From Acetobacteraceae bacterium (GTDB taxonomy: Bacteria > Pseudomonadota > Alphaproteobacteria > Zavarziniales > Zavarziniaceae), in NCBI GenBank assembly GCA_947379865.1, contig CANCOY010000085.1:1-15831 (forward strand): DNA of 15,831 bases, read 5' to 3'. The first letter of the stretch is position 1, and the number at the start of each line of letters is the position of its first letter. Below are positions 1 to 7,041 of this stretch, piece after piece. Position numbers and translations under genes: made by a program. Under the pieces are notes generated by a model, which made no database searches, was not told where the DNA came from, and saw only the letters and a list, made by a program, of their open reading frames with translations.

Positions 1-303
1 GCCCTGTTCGCCATGTTGGGCCGGGAGCCGAAATTCAAATCCGCCCCCGTGCGCCTGCTCGACGTCATTGCCGCCTGCCTTGCGGCCCTGGGGCGCGTGG
101 TGCCCAGGCTTGCCGAAAAGGCCGAGCTTGCGCGCATCGGCCGCTATTACGCCACCGAATCCATGCTGGTGCTGGACCCGCAAACCGGCCGCTATGATGC
201 GGCCGCCACCCCCTCCACGGGAAGCCAGACCCTGTTCGACTTTTACCGTGCCGTCCTTGCCGGCGACGCGGCGCCCGAGCGGGGAGACCACGCCGTCTTT
301 TGA
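1..303 (+). CDS. BciA-like divinyl (proto)chlorophyllide 8-vinyl-reductase / NAD(P)-binding SDR protein, C-terminal part
   Basis: The frame is open from base 1 to a TGA at 301-303, giving the last 100 residues of a protein whose start lies outside the window. The segment GRYYATESMLVLD, then GRYDAAATPSTG, TLFDFY and the ending ERGDHAVF resembles what I remember of the C-terminus of BciA/DVR enzymes. Those are NADPH-dependent atypical SDR proteins that reduce the 8-vinyl group of divinyl chlorophyllides in bacteriochlorophyll synthesis. The NAD-binding N-terminus is not visible, so the fold cannot be confirmed here. Homologues also occur in non-phototrophs under the name NAD(P)H-binding protein, and no other photosynthesis gene is in view, so the bacteriochlorophyll role is inferred. 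The next clear gene begins at 501 on the same strand. Confidence 0.65.
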   Translation, partial: ALFAMLGREPKFKSAPVRLLDVIAACLAALGRVVPRLAEKAELARIGRYYATESMLVLDPQTGRYDAAATPSTGSQTLFDFYRAVLAGDAAPERGDHAVF

Positions 304-327
304 GGTGGCGCCGGCAAAAGGAAAAAC

Positions 328-420
328 ATGTCGATGATCCTGGGCCATGTGCCGTTCGAGGAAGACCCGGCCACATCCCTTGCCCCGGTAGACGCCTTCC
401 TCTCAGCCGGGGCGCCCTAG
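328..420 (+). CDS. Possible small protein, 30 residues, unknown function
   Basis: A short frame starts at ATG 328, 24 bp after the stop of the BciA-like gene, and ends at TAG 418-420. An AGGA Shine-Dalgarno sequence (319-322) sits 5 nt before the ATG. Base composition by codon position is coding-like: roughly 80% G/C at position 3, 70% at position 1 and 50% at position 2, counted by eye. The peptide begins MSMILGHVPFEEDP and is acidic, with no membrane segment or known motif. It could be a real small gene cotranscribed with its upstream neighbour, or a remnant. I recognise no family. Confidence 0.35.
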   Translation: MSMILGHVPFEEDPATSLAPVDAFLSAGAP

Positions 421-485
421 GCAGCGCCCGCTGCTGCCACCGTGTCCCATCTGTTGAAATCCTTGCAACACCAGGGCTCTCATAA

Positions 486-491
486 GAGGAG
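486..491 (+). promoter_or_regulatory. Ribosome binding site that fixes the GTG start of the TPR-glycosyltransferase
   Basis: GAGGAG at 486-491 lies 9 nt before GTG 501. An in-frame TAA at 483-485 rules out any start further upstream. The only alternative is ATG 510, three codons later, which would place this site too far away. Confidence 0.6.
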
Positions 492-500
492 AAAAAACGG

Positions 501-1904
501 GTGTTGCCGATGGCGGGTGGATTGGGCGATGTCGCGGGCTGGCGGGCCGATCTGGCGGCGGCGCTGCAGGCTGGTGACGGTGATCTGGCCCGGGCGATCT
601 GCCGCGCGGCCATGGCCGGGCCCGAGGCCTGGGATGCCGAGTTTGCGCTGCTGACCATCGAGGTGAATGCCGGCGTTCTTGCCGCCTCGGAAGCACCGCT
701 GCTGGCCCTGGCGGCAAGGCGGCCTGATTCCCCTGATCTGTGGACGCGCATCTGCCATGTCCGCTCCATGCTTGGGCGGTTTGATGAGGCGGTGGTGGCG
801 GGGCGGCGCTCCCTCGCCCTTGCGCCCGACCGGGTTGATGCCCTGCACACCATGGGCACACTGCTGCACAACAGGCGGGATTTCAGGGGGGCGCTTGAGT
901 GCTTCCTGCGCGGCACCTCGCTGCATCCGGGCCATGCGGGCTGCCACCTGGGGCTGGCCGAAGCGCTGCTGATGACAGGCTGGTTCCTGCCGGGCTGGCG
1001 GGAATATGAATGGCGTTACAGCCTGCCCGACACCCGGGGGCGCCTGCCACGCACGCGGCGGCCCCAATGGTCTGGTGCCCCCCTCAGAAGCACGCTGGTG
1101 GTCATTGCCGACCAGGGCTATGGCGACTGTTTCCAGTTCGCCCGCTATCTGCCCCTTGTGGCGCAGCGGGTGGGGCGCCTGGTGGTGTTGTGCAGCCCGC
1201 TGGTGGCAGGGGTTCTGGGTCGCGTGCCGGGTGTGGCCGCCTGTGTGAACTCGCTTGAAAAACTGCCACCCCATGAGTTTCAGATCACGCTCTCGGGCCT
1301 GCCGGGCCTCTTTGCCACAGGCCTGCAGAGCATCCCGGGGCCGGTGCCCTATCTCTCTGCCGATCCGGCCCGGGTGGCCCACTGGAAAGGTGCCCTGGCG
1401 GCCCTGGCGGGAGACGCCCGTGGCCCCAGGGTTGGCTTTGTGTGGGAAGGGCGGCCCACCCCGCCGCCGCCCTCGCGCCGCCGGTCCATTCCCCTTGGGC
1501 AGATGGAGGCCGTCATCCGCACACCCGGGATCGTGCCCGTCTGCCTGCAGGTGGGGCTGGATCCCGGGGTGGTTGGCGGCACGGGCATGATCGATCTGGG
1601 TCCTGCCCTGACGAATTTTGCCGAGACGGCGGCGGTGCTGGCAAACCTTGATCTTGTGGTGACCGTGGATACCGCCATGGCCCATCTTGCCGGGGCGCTG
1701 GGCCGGCCGGTGTGGATTGCCCTGCCCTGGTCGGCCGACTGGCGCTGGCTGGACAAGCGGGCCGACAGCCCGTGGTATCCCACGGCCCGCCTGTTCCGCT
1801 GCCTTGAGCCCGGCGACTTTGCACAGCCCCTGGGGGAGATTGCCGCTGCCCTCAGGCGTCTTGCCGCAGGCGATGGGCCGGGCATGATAGGGGAGGGGCC
1901 GTGA
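501..1904 (+). CDS. Tetratricopeptide-repeat protein with a C-terminal GT9-like glycosyltransferase domain
   Basis: The 467-residue protein has an N-terminal helical TPR part (about residues 15-175). TPR-like units are visible around 78-110 (WTRICHVRSMLGRFDEA...) and 112-143. The C-terminal domain has the GT-B look of heptosyltransferase/GT41-like proteins: DQGYGDCFQFARYLP at 204-218, then TNFAETAAVLANLDLVVTVD at 371-390, followed by TAMAHLAGALG with the conserved Asp and His expected to hold the nucleotide sugar. Such proteins usually transfer a sugar onto a glycan or protein in the cytoplasm; donor and acceptor cannot be read here. Translation starts at GTG 501 behind a strong ribosome site. 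The first GST gene follows after 49 bp. No transmembrane segment is seen. The family call is firm; a link to the glycan genes 3 kb downstream is inference. Confidence 0.85.
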   Translation: MLPMAGGLGDVAGWRADLAAALQAGDGDLARAICRAAMAGPEAWDAEFALLTIEVNAGVLAASEAPLLALAARRPDSPDLWTRICHVRSMLGRFDEAVVAGRRSLALAPDRVDALHTMGTLLHNRRDFRGALECFLRGTSLHPGHAGCHLGLAEALLMTGWFLPGWREYEWRYSLPDTRGRLPRTRRPQWSGAPLRSTLVVIADQGYGDCFQFARYLPLVAQRVGRLVVLCSPLVAGVLGRVPGVAACVNSLEKLPPHEFQITLSGLPGLFATGLQSIPGPVPYLSADPARVAHWKGALAALAGDARGPRVGFVWEGRPTPPPPSRRRSIPLGQMEAVIRTPGIVPVCLQVGLDPGVVGGTGMIDLGPALTNFAETAAVLANLDLVVTVDTAMAHLAGALGRPVWIALPWSADWRWLDKRADSPWYPTARLFRCLEPGDFAQPLGEIAAALRRLAAGDGPGMIGEGP

Positions 1905-1953
1905 CCCAGCGTTCAGCTTCCAACATCAACATCCTGCCCAACAGGAGCGCACC

Positions 1954-2649
1954 ATGACGACACCCCCAGACCAGCCCATTATCATCCATCACATAGAGGG
2001 CCGACGGTCCGAGCGGATTGCCTGGCTGTGCGAGGAGTTCGGCTGGCCTTATGAACTGAGATATGTGCCGGGGGACCTTGTCGCCTCGCTTGAGGCCCTG
2101 GGGGAGGCCCATGTCATGCGCATGGCGCCCATCGTCGATATCGGCGCCACCAGAATGGTCGAATCCGCTGCCATCCTTGAATATCTGCTGCTGCGCCATG
2201 GGGATGGACGCTTTCGCCCGGCCCATGACCGGCCCGAGATCGCCGACTATCTGCAGTGGCTGCATTTCGCCGAGGGATCCGGCATGTTCCGCGCCCTGAT
2301 CGAACGGATGATCCTGCAACTGACGGATTATAAGCCACCCGCCGAGGTGGCCTATGTCTATGTGGGGGGCAGCCGCCGCGTGCTGGACTTTGCGGAAGCG
2401 ACCCTCGCGACCCGGCCCTATTTTGCCGGGGACGCGTTCACGGCGGCCGATATCATGATGCACTTCCCCCTGCGGGCGGCCGGCCTGGTGCTGGACCCGG
2501 AAGCGCCGCTTACGGCGATCTTCAGCGACACCCGCTGCGGCCTGGGCGCCTATCCCCATATCAACGCTTTCCTTGACCGCATCGTGGCCCGCCCGGCCTT
2601 TCAACGCGCCATGGCCGCCACCATGCCAAGCGGACCGCCACCGCGCTGA
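1954..2649 (+). CDS. Glutathione S-transferase family protein (first of three)
   Basis: A 231-residue protein of normal GST length. The N-terminal thioredoxin-fold domain (about 8-85) has the segment HHIEGRRSERIAWL, with Ser19 at the usual catalytic place, a probable cis-Pro at 59 (MAPIV) and the glutathione-binding pair Glu70-Ser71 (ESAAI). The helical C-terminal domain contains the N-capping box FTAADI at 162-167. The likely role is glutathione-dependent conjugation, isomerisation or peroxide reduction in the cytosol; the substrate is unknown. AGGAG at 1943-1947 is 6 nt before the ATG. It opens a run of three GST genes with short gaps, probably cotranscribed with the glycosyltransferase upstream. 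Confidence 0.9.
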   Translation: MTTPPDQPIIIHHIEGRRSERIAWLCEEFGWPYELRYVPGDLVASLEALGEAHVMRMAPIVDIGATRMVESAAILEYLLLRHGDGRFRPAHDRPEIADYLQWLHFAEGSGMFRALIERMILQLTDYKPPAEVAYVYVGGSRRVLDFAEATLATRPYFAGDAFTAADIMMHFPLRAAGLVLDPEAPLTAIFSDTRCGLGAYPHINAFLDRIVARPAFQRAMAATMPSGPPPR

Positions 2650-2693
2650 TTGCGCCTGCCGGTAGCCCGGGACCTCAACCAATGGGAGGACAC

Positions 2694-3311
2694 ATGAAGC
2701 TCTTCAACTCACTGGGACCCAACCCGCAGACCGTTCGCATGTTTGCAGCGGAAAAGGGCATCACCCTTGCCTGCGAGGAAGTGGACGTGATGGCCGGCGC
2801 CCATCGCCTGCCGCCCTATAGCGCGCTGAACCCGATGATGCAGACCCCGGCTTTCGAGACGGACCAGGGACAGATCATCGTCGAGGTGACCGCCATCTGC
2901 GAATATCTCGAAGAGCTGCACCCCCATCCTGCCCTGATCGGCGCCACCCCCGGCGAGCGGGCAGAGACGCGCATGTGGCTGCGGCGGCTGGATCTGAACA
3001 TCCTCGACAGCCGCTCCCGTGCGGGCCGCGCCACGCTGTACCGGGATTTCTACATCGACAAGATCAAGCTGCTTTCCGTCCCGGCGGCGCAGGAACTGCA
3101 GGCCCTGGTGGAGGATCGCATCCTCTGGCTCGACGGGCTGATGGCGGGCCGCACCTGGATCTGTGGCGAGCGCTTCACGCTGGCCGACATCATGTTCTAT
3201 TGCTTCATGGCTTATGCCCAGGAACCTGGCCAAAGCGCCTTGCCTGCAGGTGCCGCCAATCTTGGCGCCTGGTTTGACCGCGTGAAGGTGCGCCCCTCGA
3301 CCACGGCCTAG
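2694..3311 (+). CDS. Glutathione S-transferase family protein (second of three)
   Basis: A 205-residue GST. I chose ATG 2694 (MKLFNSLGPNP), the typical start of this subfamily, with GGAGG at 2685-2689 just before it. An in-frame ATG at 2682 would add four residues but would swallow the ribosome site. The N-domain has a Thr-Pro at 51-52 as cis-Pro candidate and an EVTAI segment (64-68) in place of the more usual ESxAI. The helical domain has the N-capping box FTLADI at 161-166. The usual Ser/Cys/Tyr at the start of helix 1 is not obvious, since the segment there is GPNPQTVRMF, so the catalytic residue may be Asn or a backbone group. Substrate unknown. It is clearly diverged from both neighbouring GSTs, so this is not a recent duplication. 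Confidence 0.88.
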   Translation: MKLFNSLGPNPQTVRMFAAEKGITLACEEVDVMAGAHRLPPYSALNPMMQTPAFETDQGQIIVEVTAICEYLEELHPHPALIGATPGERAETRMWLRRLDLNILDSRSRAGRATLYRDFYIDKIKLLSVPAAQELQALVEDRILWLDGLMAGRTWICGERFTLADIMFYCFMAYAQEPGQSALPAGAANLGAWFDRVKVRPSTTA

Positions 3312-3325
3312 GCCGGGAGACAGCC

Positions 3326-4120
3326 ATGTCGGACATCGTCCTTTTCGAACATCCCCTTTCGTCCTATGCCCAGAAGGTCAAGATTGCCCTGCGGGAAAAG
3401 GGGGTTGCCTTTGCCACCCGCGTGCCAGAGGGGCTTGGCGCCCCCGAGGCGGATCCGGCCCTGGCGGCCCTTAACCCGCGCCTGGAAGTGCCCATTCTGG
3501 TGGCGGGTGAGGACCGGATCTTCGATTCTTCCATCATCCTCGAATATATCGAGGAGCGTTGGCCAGAGCCCGCCCTGCTGCCCGCAAATCCCGGCGCGCG
3601 GGCCTTTGCGCGGATGACGCAAGAGGTCTGCGACAGCCAGTACGAGGCGGTGAACTGGGGCTTTGCCGAGATCCTCTGGTTCCGCCGCGCCGAGGGCGAA
3701 CAGGCCCGCCAGATCATGGCAACCGCCGCCGCCCAGACCCGGGTTCTGCAGGCCTGGCTCACAGACCGACTGGGGCAGGCAGACTGGTTCGGCGGCGATC
3801 ATTTTGGCTGGGCGGATGTCTCTGTGGCGGCGATCGTCAACCGCTCTGTCCATTATGGCCTGGGGCCTGATGCGGGCAGTGCGCTGGCGCGCTGGCACCA
3901 GCGCCTGATCCAGCGCCCCTCGGTCGCCCAGACCTTTGCGGAGTTTGATGCCGCAGCGCTGGCCATGGTCGAGGTTGGCCGTGCCTATGTGAAAAGCGGA
4001 CGGCGACGGGAATACCGCGACCACCGGCTGGACTGGATGATGCGCTCTGGCGGGGTGGATATCGTGCTGGATGGCCTGCGCAACCAGACCATCCGCCTGT
4101 CCTGGCCCGGGCAGGGCTAA
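3326..4120 (+). CDS. Glutathione S-transferase family protein with C-terminal extension (third of three)
   Basis: A 264-residue protein. The N-domain has HPLSSYAQKVKIAL, with Ser12/Ser13 at the catalytic position, Val-Pro at 55-56 and FDSSIILEYIEE at 66-77 for glutathione binding. The N-capping box is imperfect (FGWADV, 160-165, lacking Ser/Thr). The protein continues about 50 residues past the usual GST end, from about 215, with RLDWMMRSGGVDIVLDG near 234-250. I recall this tail from a bacterial GST subgroup of unknown substrate. GGGAGA at 3315-3320 precedes the ATG. It starts 14 bp after the second GST, so cotranscription is very likely. It is convergent with the HEPN-like gene, stop to stop, with 10 bp between. 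Confidence 0.87.
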   Translation: MSDIVLFEHPLSSYAQKVKIALREKGVAFATRVPEGLGAPEADPALAALNPRLEVPILVAGEDRIFDSSIILEYIEERWPEPALLPANPGARAFARMTQEVCDSQYEAVNWGFAEILWFRRAEGEQARQIMATAAAQTRVLQAWLTDRLGQADWFGGDHFGWADVSVAAIVNRSVHYGLGPDAGSALARWHQRLIQRPSVAQTFAEFDAAALAMVEVGRAYVKSGRRREYRDHRLDWMMRSGGVDIVLDGLRNQTIRLSWPGQG

Positions 4121-4130
4121 GGTTCGGTGC

Positions 4131-4811
4131 CTAGTCGACCACGGGATAGAATGGCCGGCCCCAGTCCTGGCCGGGGTTGTCCATCATGATGTCGATGAAG
4201 ACGGGCAGCAGGCTGCCCAGCACGGCGGTGCCATCGCGCACCTGGTCGCGGTTGACGGCGCTGTTCCAGGTGGCGCCGCCATGGACAAGCTGGTTGCGCA
4301 GCACATAAAGCCGGTCGAACAGGATCGAAAGGATACGCGAGGTATCACTTCGCCCCATGGCAAGGGCGATCTGGCGCTGGCTGGCCAACAGGCGCTCGGG
4401 CCAGTCTTCATGGCCGTCCATGCCATTGTGATGGTTCCAGAAGGACTGGAAGACGTATTTGTTGTTCAGCAACAGGCGGATCTCGTGGGGGAAGCGCTGC
4501 CAGACGGCATTGTAGATCCGCTGGCCCTGGTCGAGGCCCACCAGCATCTCGAAATAGGCCTTGAAGACGCTGCGCTCGCCATCAAGGCCTGTCCCCACGT
4601 CGCCGGCATAAGCTGAATTGAAGCCGACCCACAACAGGATGAAACGCACGTCGCCATCCTCGCCCGCCCCCTCGGCGCGGCCCAGCCAGCTGAGCGCCCG
4701 ATGGACCCTGAGGCCCAGCGCCTCGGGAAAAGCCGGGCGCAGGCGGCGCTGTTTTTCCTTGAGGTTCTGCCACAGGTGGCTGCTGGGTGGGGGAGGGGCG
4801 GGGGCAGCCAT
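4131..4811 (-). CDS. HEPN-like (ApeA-type HEPN family) protein with R-x4-H motif
   Basis: A 226-residue, all-helical-looking protein. A helix around 55-68 (VRFILLWVGFNSAY) and a second around 162-177 ending RNQLVHGG, where Arg172 and His177 form the R-x4-H signature of HEPN ribonuclease domains, match ApeA-like HEPN proteins. Known HEPN proteins with this motif cut RNA in toxin-antitoxin, CRISPR and abortive-infection systems. Similar stand-alone proteins are common in proteobacteria, mostly uncharacterised. The N-terminus is Pro/Ala-rich (residues 2-9). No minimal nucleotidyltransferase antitoxin gene lies next to it: the neighbours are a GST (convergent) and an FkbM methyltransferase (divergent, 185 bp away). 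The ribosome site is weak, so the exact start is less certain. Motif seen; RNase activity inferred. Confidence 0.7.
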   Translation of the reverse strand: MAAPAPPPPSSHLWQNLKEKQRRLRPAFPEALGLRVHRALSWLGRAEGAGEDGDVRFILLWVGFNSAYAGDVGTGLDGERSVFKAYFEMLVGLDQGQRIYNAVWQRFPHEIRLLLNNKYVFQSFWNHHNGMDGHEDWPERLLASQRQIALAMGRSDTSRILSILFDRLYVLRNQLVHGGATWNSAVNRDQVRDGTAVLGSLLPVFIDIMMDNPGQDWGRPFYPVVD

Positions 4812-4996
4812 GATCGGTGATGCAGTCCAAAGGGTGACGTGCCTCAGCCTGCCATGGTGGACAATGTCGCGAAAGGGGGGCCGTCAGGATCCCGGCATGC
4901 GGGTAAGCGTTCGGGGGCAACATCGGTGGTCTGGACGCCTCGGGCGCCCTGTCGCAGGATGGCGCCAACAGGCGCACTTTCCGTGGGATTGGAGCC

Positions 4997-6070
4997 ATGA
5001 AGATATCAGCTGGCGAACTTGCCGAGGCCCTGCGCGTGATTGGCGCGTGTCCGGAAGCGCGCGACATTCTGCTTGCCGCCCTTCTGCGCATCGAGCCCCT
5101 GCTTGAGCAGACGGATTTCGATGTGCGTGAGCAGGTTACAGGCCCCGTCTGCGACGCCCTGCACGTGCCGGCCCAGCCCATCACCAGGACGCTCGCCGAC
5201 GGCACCGTGATGTCGGCGCGTTATGCCTCGAAGATTGCCCGCGATTTCGTGATGGCGGCCGAGGCGCTGCCCGACCATGTATGGGAGCCGCAGACAACCA
5301 GGGCCCTGCTAGCCCTGGGGGCCAGGGCGCGCCACGTGGTGGTTGGTGGCGCCTATATCGGCGATCATGCGGTGCTGCTGGCAAGGCAGATTGCCGGTCG
5401 CGGCATTGTGCATTGTTTCGAGCCGGGGGTGGAAAATCTGGCCCTGCTGCGGCTTAACCTTGCCAGCAATGGCATCACCAATGTCGCGGTGAACGGGCAA
5501 GGCCTTTGGTCGTCCAGCACCACATTATCTCTGACGGGAAATGATTGCCTTGCCTCTCCCGCAGAGGACGCCGGTGGCAGGATAGACGCCATCTCGATTG
5601 ATCTTTATGCGGATCAGTGCGGGATCGAAGCGATCGACCTGATCATGCTCGACATCGAGGGGGGCGAGCTTGAGGCCCTGCGGGGGGCCAGCGCCTTTCT
5701 GTCGCGCCCGCCACCCGAGGCCCCGGTGGTGGTTTTTGAGGTCCACAGCCTTTATGTGGACTGGTCGCAGGGGCTGAGGGCAGCCGGCCCCGTGGCTCTT
5801 CTGATTGCCCACGGATATTCCGTGTTTGCCCTGCGCGACTACCACAGCAATGTGGCCATGGCAGGTGCGCCCATTGAACTGATCCCTGCCGACGACGTCT
5901 GGCTGGAGGGGCCGCCCCATGGCTTCAACATGCTGGCGGTAAAGGACGTGAACCTTCTTGACCCCGCGCTGTTTCACTTCGTATCCGGGGTCAGCCCCAA
6001 GCTTCTCAGGCATCGCAGCCCGGGATATCACGCACCGTTGTACCCGGAGAGAACGTCAGCAGGTGGCTGA
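4997..6070 (+). CDS. FkbM family SAM-dependent methyltransferase
   Basis: A 357-residue protein. After an N-terminal helical region (1-100) comes a Rossmann-like methyltransferase core: motif I VVVGGAYIGDHAVLLA at 114-129, the acidic-loop FEP at 141-143, and the FkbM hallmark IDLIMLDIEGGELEALRG at 213-230. FkbM enzymes O-methylate sugars or polyketides; here a sugar or glycan is the likeliest target given the epimerase and glycosyltransferase nearby. GTGGGA and GGAG sequences (4984-4994) lie just before ATG 4997. It is divergent from the HEPN-like gene and followed after 167 bp by the epimerase. The first Gly of the canonical motif I (D/E-x-G-x-x-x-G) reads GGAYIGD, which is a normal variant. 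No transmembrane segments are seen. Confidence 0.88.
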   Translation: MKISAGELAEALRVIGACPEARDILLAALLRIEPLLEQTDFDVREQVTGPVCDALHVPAQPITRTLADGTVMSARYASKIARDFVMAAEALPDHVWEPQTTRALLALGARARHVVVGGAYIGDHAVLLARQIAGRGIVHCFEPGVENLALLRLNLASNGITNVAVNGQGLWSSSTTLSLTGNDCLASPAEDAGGRIDAISIDLYADQCGIEAIDLIMLDIEGGELEALRGASAFLSRPPPEAPVVVFEVHSLYVDWSQGLRAAGPVALLIAHGYSVFALRDYHSNVAMAGAPIELIPADDVWLEGPPHGFNMLAVKDVNLLDPALFHFVSGVSPKLLRHRSPGYHAPLYPERTSAGG

Positions 6071-6118
6071 ACCATTGTGTTCGCCACCCCATCAGGGTCT
6101 GGCCGGAGTTGCCGGGGC

Positions 6119-6146
6119 TTGTCAAAGCCTCGGACGGTGCTATGGG
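6119..6146 (+). promoter_or_regulatory. Candidate sigma-70-like promoter before the epimerase gene
   Basis: TTGTCA (6119-6124), 16 nt, then TATGGG (6141-6146), about 90 bp before the epimerase start, in the 167 bp gap after the FkbM gene. The -35 matches 5 of 6 consensus bases and the -10 only 3 of 6. Weak evidence, from pattern only; it overlaps a coding-like stretch reported as a finding. Confidence 0.2.
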
Positions 6147-6237
6147 TACCAAGGTCTTTGTCAGTGACTGCCGCCAACACTCCATGGCGAACCTGAGGCG
6201 GCGCTTGTGACCCTGATTGGAGGCAGGCAGGCCAGAC

Positions 6238-7041
6238 ATGCGCTTCACCATTTTCGGCGCTACAGGTTTCATCGGCAGTCATCTTGTTCGCCGTCTGCAG
6301 CAGGCCGGCCACGACGTGCTGGCACCCTCGCGCCATGACATGCACGCCGCACCGCCGGTGGGTGGCCATGGCCATGTCATCTGGGCCATTGGCCTGACGG
6401 GGGATTTTCACAGCCGGCCGTTCGACACCATGGCCGCCAATGTGAGCGAGCTGGCACCCATTCTCAGCCAACAGAATTTTGACAGCTTTCTCTATCTCTC
6501 CTCCACCCGTGTCTATGCTGGTTCAGGCAACACGGCAGAGGCGTCATCGCACCTGGTGGTGACGCCCTCGAACCCGTCCGACCTCTACAATATCTCCAAA
6601 CTGGCCGGTGAGAGCCTGTGCCTTGGCCTTGCGCGCCCGGACATACGGGTGGCCCGGCTTGCCAATGTTACCGGGCCACGGGAAGAGGAGCGCTTTACCT
6701 TTCTGGGGGATATCTGCCGTGCGGCCAGGAGTGGCCAGATCTGGCTGCGCAGCGCCCGGGTGAGTGAAAAGGATTACATCTGGATCGATGATGCCGTCAC
6801 GCTGTTGCTCAGGATTGCGACGGATGGACAGCAGCGGATTTACAATGTCGCTTCCGGGCGGCAGGTGCGCCATCAGGCGTGGCTGGAAGCCATATCGGCC
6901 CTGTCCGGCTGCCAGTGGGGTGTCGAGCCCGGTGCGACGGACGCATCTTTTCCGCCGATTGATATCTCGCGCGTGGCAGCGGAGTTTGGTTTTGCTGCCT
7001 CGGACGTGCTGCCGAGGGCGGCGGAGGTCTTGAATGGTTGA
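6238..7041 (+). CDS. NAD-dependent epimerase/dehydratase (extended SDR family)
   Basis: A 267-residue protein. It has the nucleotide-binding motif GATGFIG at 7-13, YLSST at 86-90 carrying the catalytic Ser/Thr, and the YxxxK pair at 117-121 (Tyr117, Lys121). This is the layout of sugar-nucleotide epimerases, dehydratases and reductases, although at 267 residues it is shorter than a typical UDP-glucose epimerase (about 330). I chose ATG 6238 because MRFTIFGATG starts the first beta strand. An in-frame TTG at 6217 would add seven residues. Its stop overlaps the next gene by 8 bp (ATG 7034, stop 7039-7041), so the two are probably translationally coupled and act in one pathway. Probable role: making a modified sugar nucleotide in the cytosol; the actual substrate is not predictable. 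Confidence 0.88.
   Translation: MRFTIFGATGFIGSHLVRRLQQAGHDVLAPSRHDMHAAPPVGGHGHVIWAIGLTGDFHSRPFDTMAANVSELAPILSQQNFDSFLYLSSTRVYAGSGNTAEASSHLVVTPSNPSDLYNISKLAGESLCLGLARPDIRVARLANVTGPREEERFTFLGDICRAARSGQIWLRSARVSEKDYIWIDDAVTLLLRIATDGQQRIYNVASGRQVRHQAWLEAISALSGCQWGVEPGATDASFPPIDISRVAAEFGFAASDVLPRAAEVLNG

Noticed and set aside
410..429. GGGCGC ... GCGCCC inverted repeat after the small peptide frame
   Set aside because: Only six pairs with no T-run following; such GC repeats occur often by chance in this DNA.
454..483. A TTGAAA ... TCTCAT promoter-like pair before the TPR-glycosyltransferase
   Set aside because: The start of transcription would fall on or next to the ribosome site and leave almost no leader; the match to the -10 is weak.
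480..1685. A 401-codon frame on the minus strand opposite the TPR-glycosyltransferase
   Set aside because: The protein is full of His, Gln, Arg and Gly with no domain, as expected of a shadow; the plus-strand frame has clear TPR and glycosyltransferase motifs and a ribosome site.
1852..2682. A minus-strand frame opposite the first GST gene
   Set aside because: It covers a well-supported GST gene and has no motif or ribosome site.
4962..4975. GCGCC-AACA-GGCGC hairpin before the FkbM gene
   Set aside because: Five base pairs in GC-rich DNA, no T-run and no conserved context; not enough to call a regulatory element.
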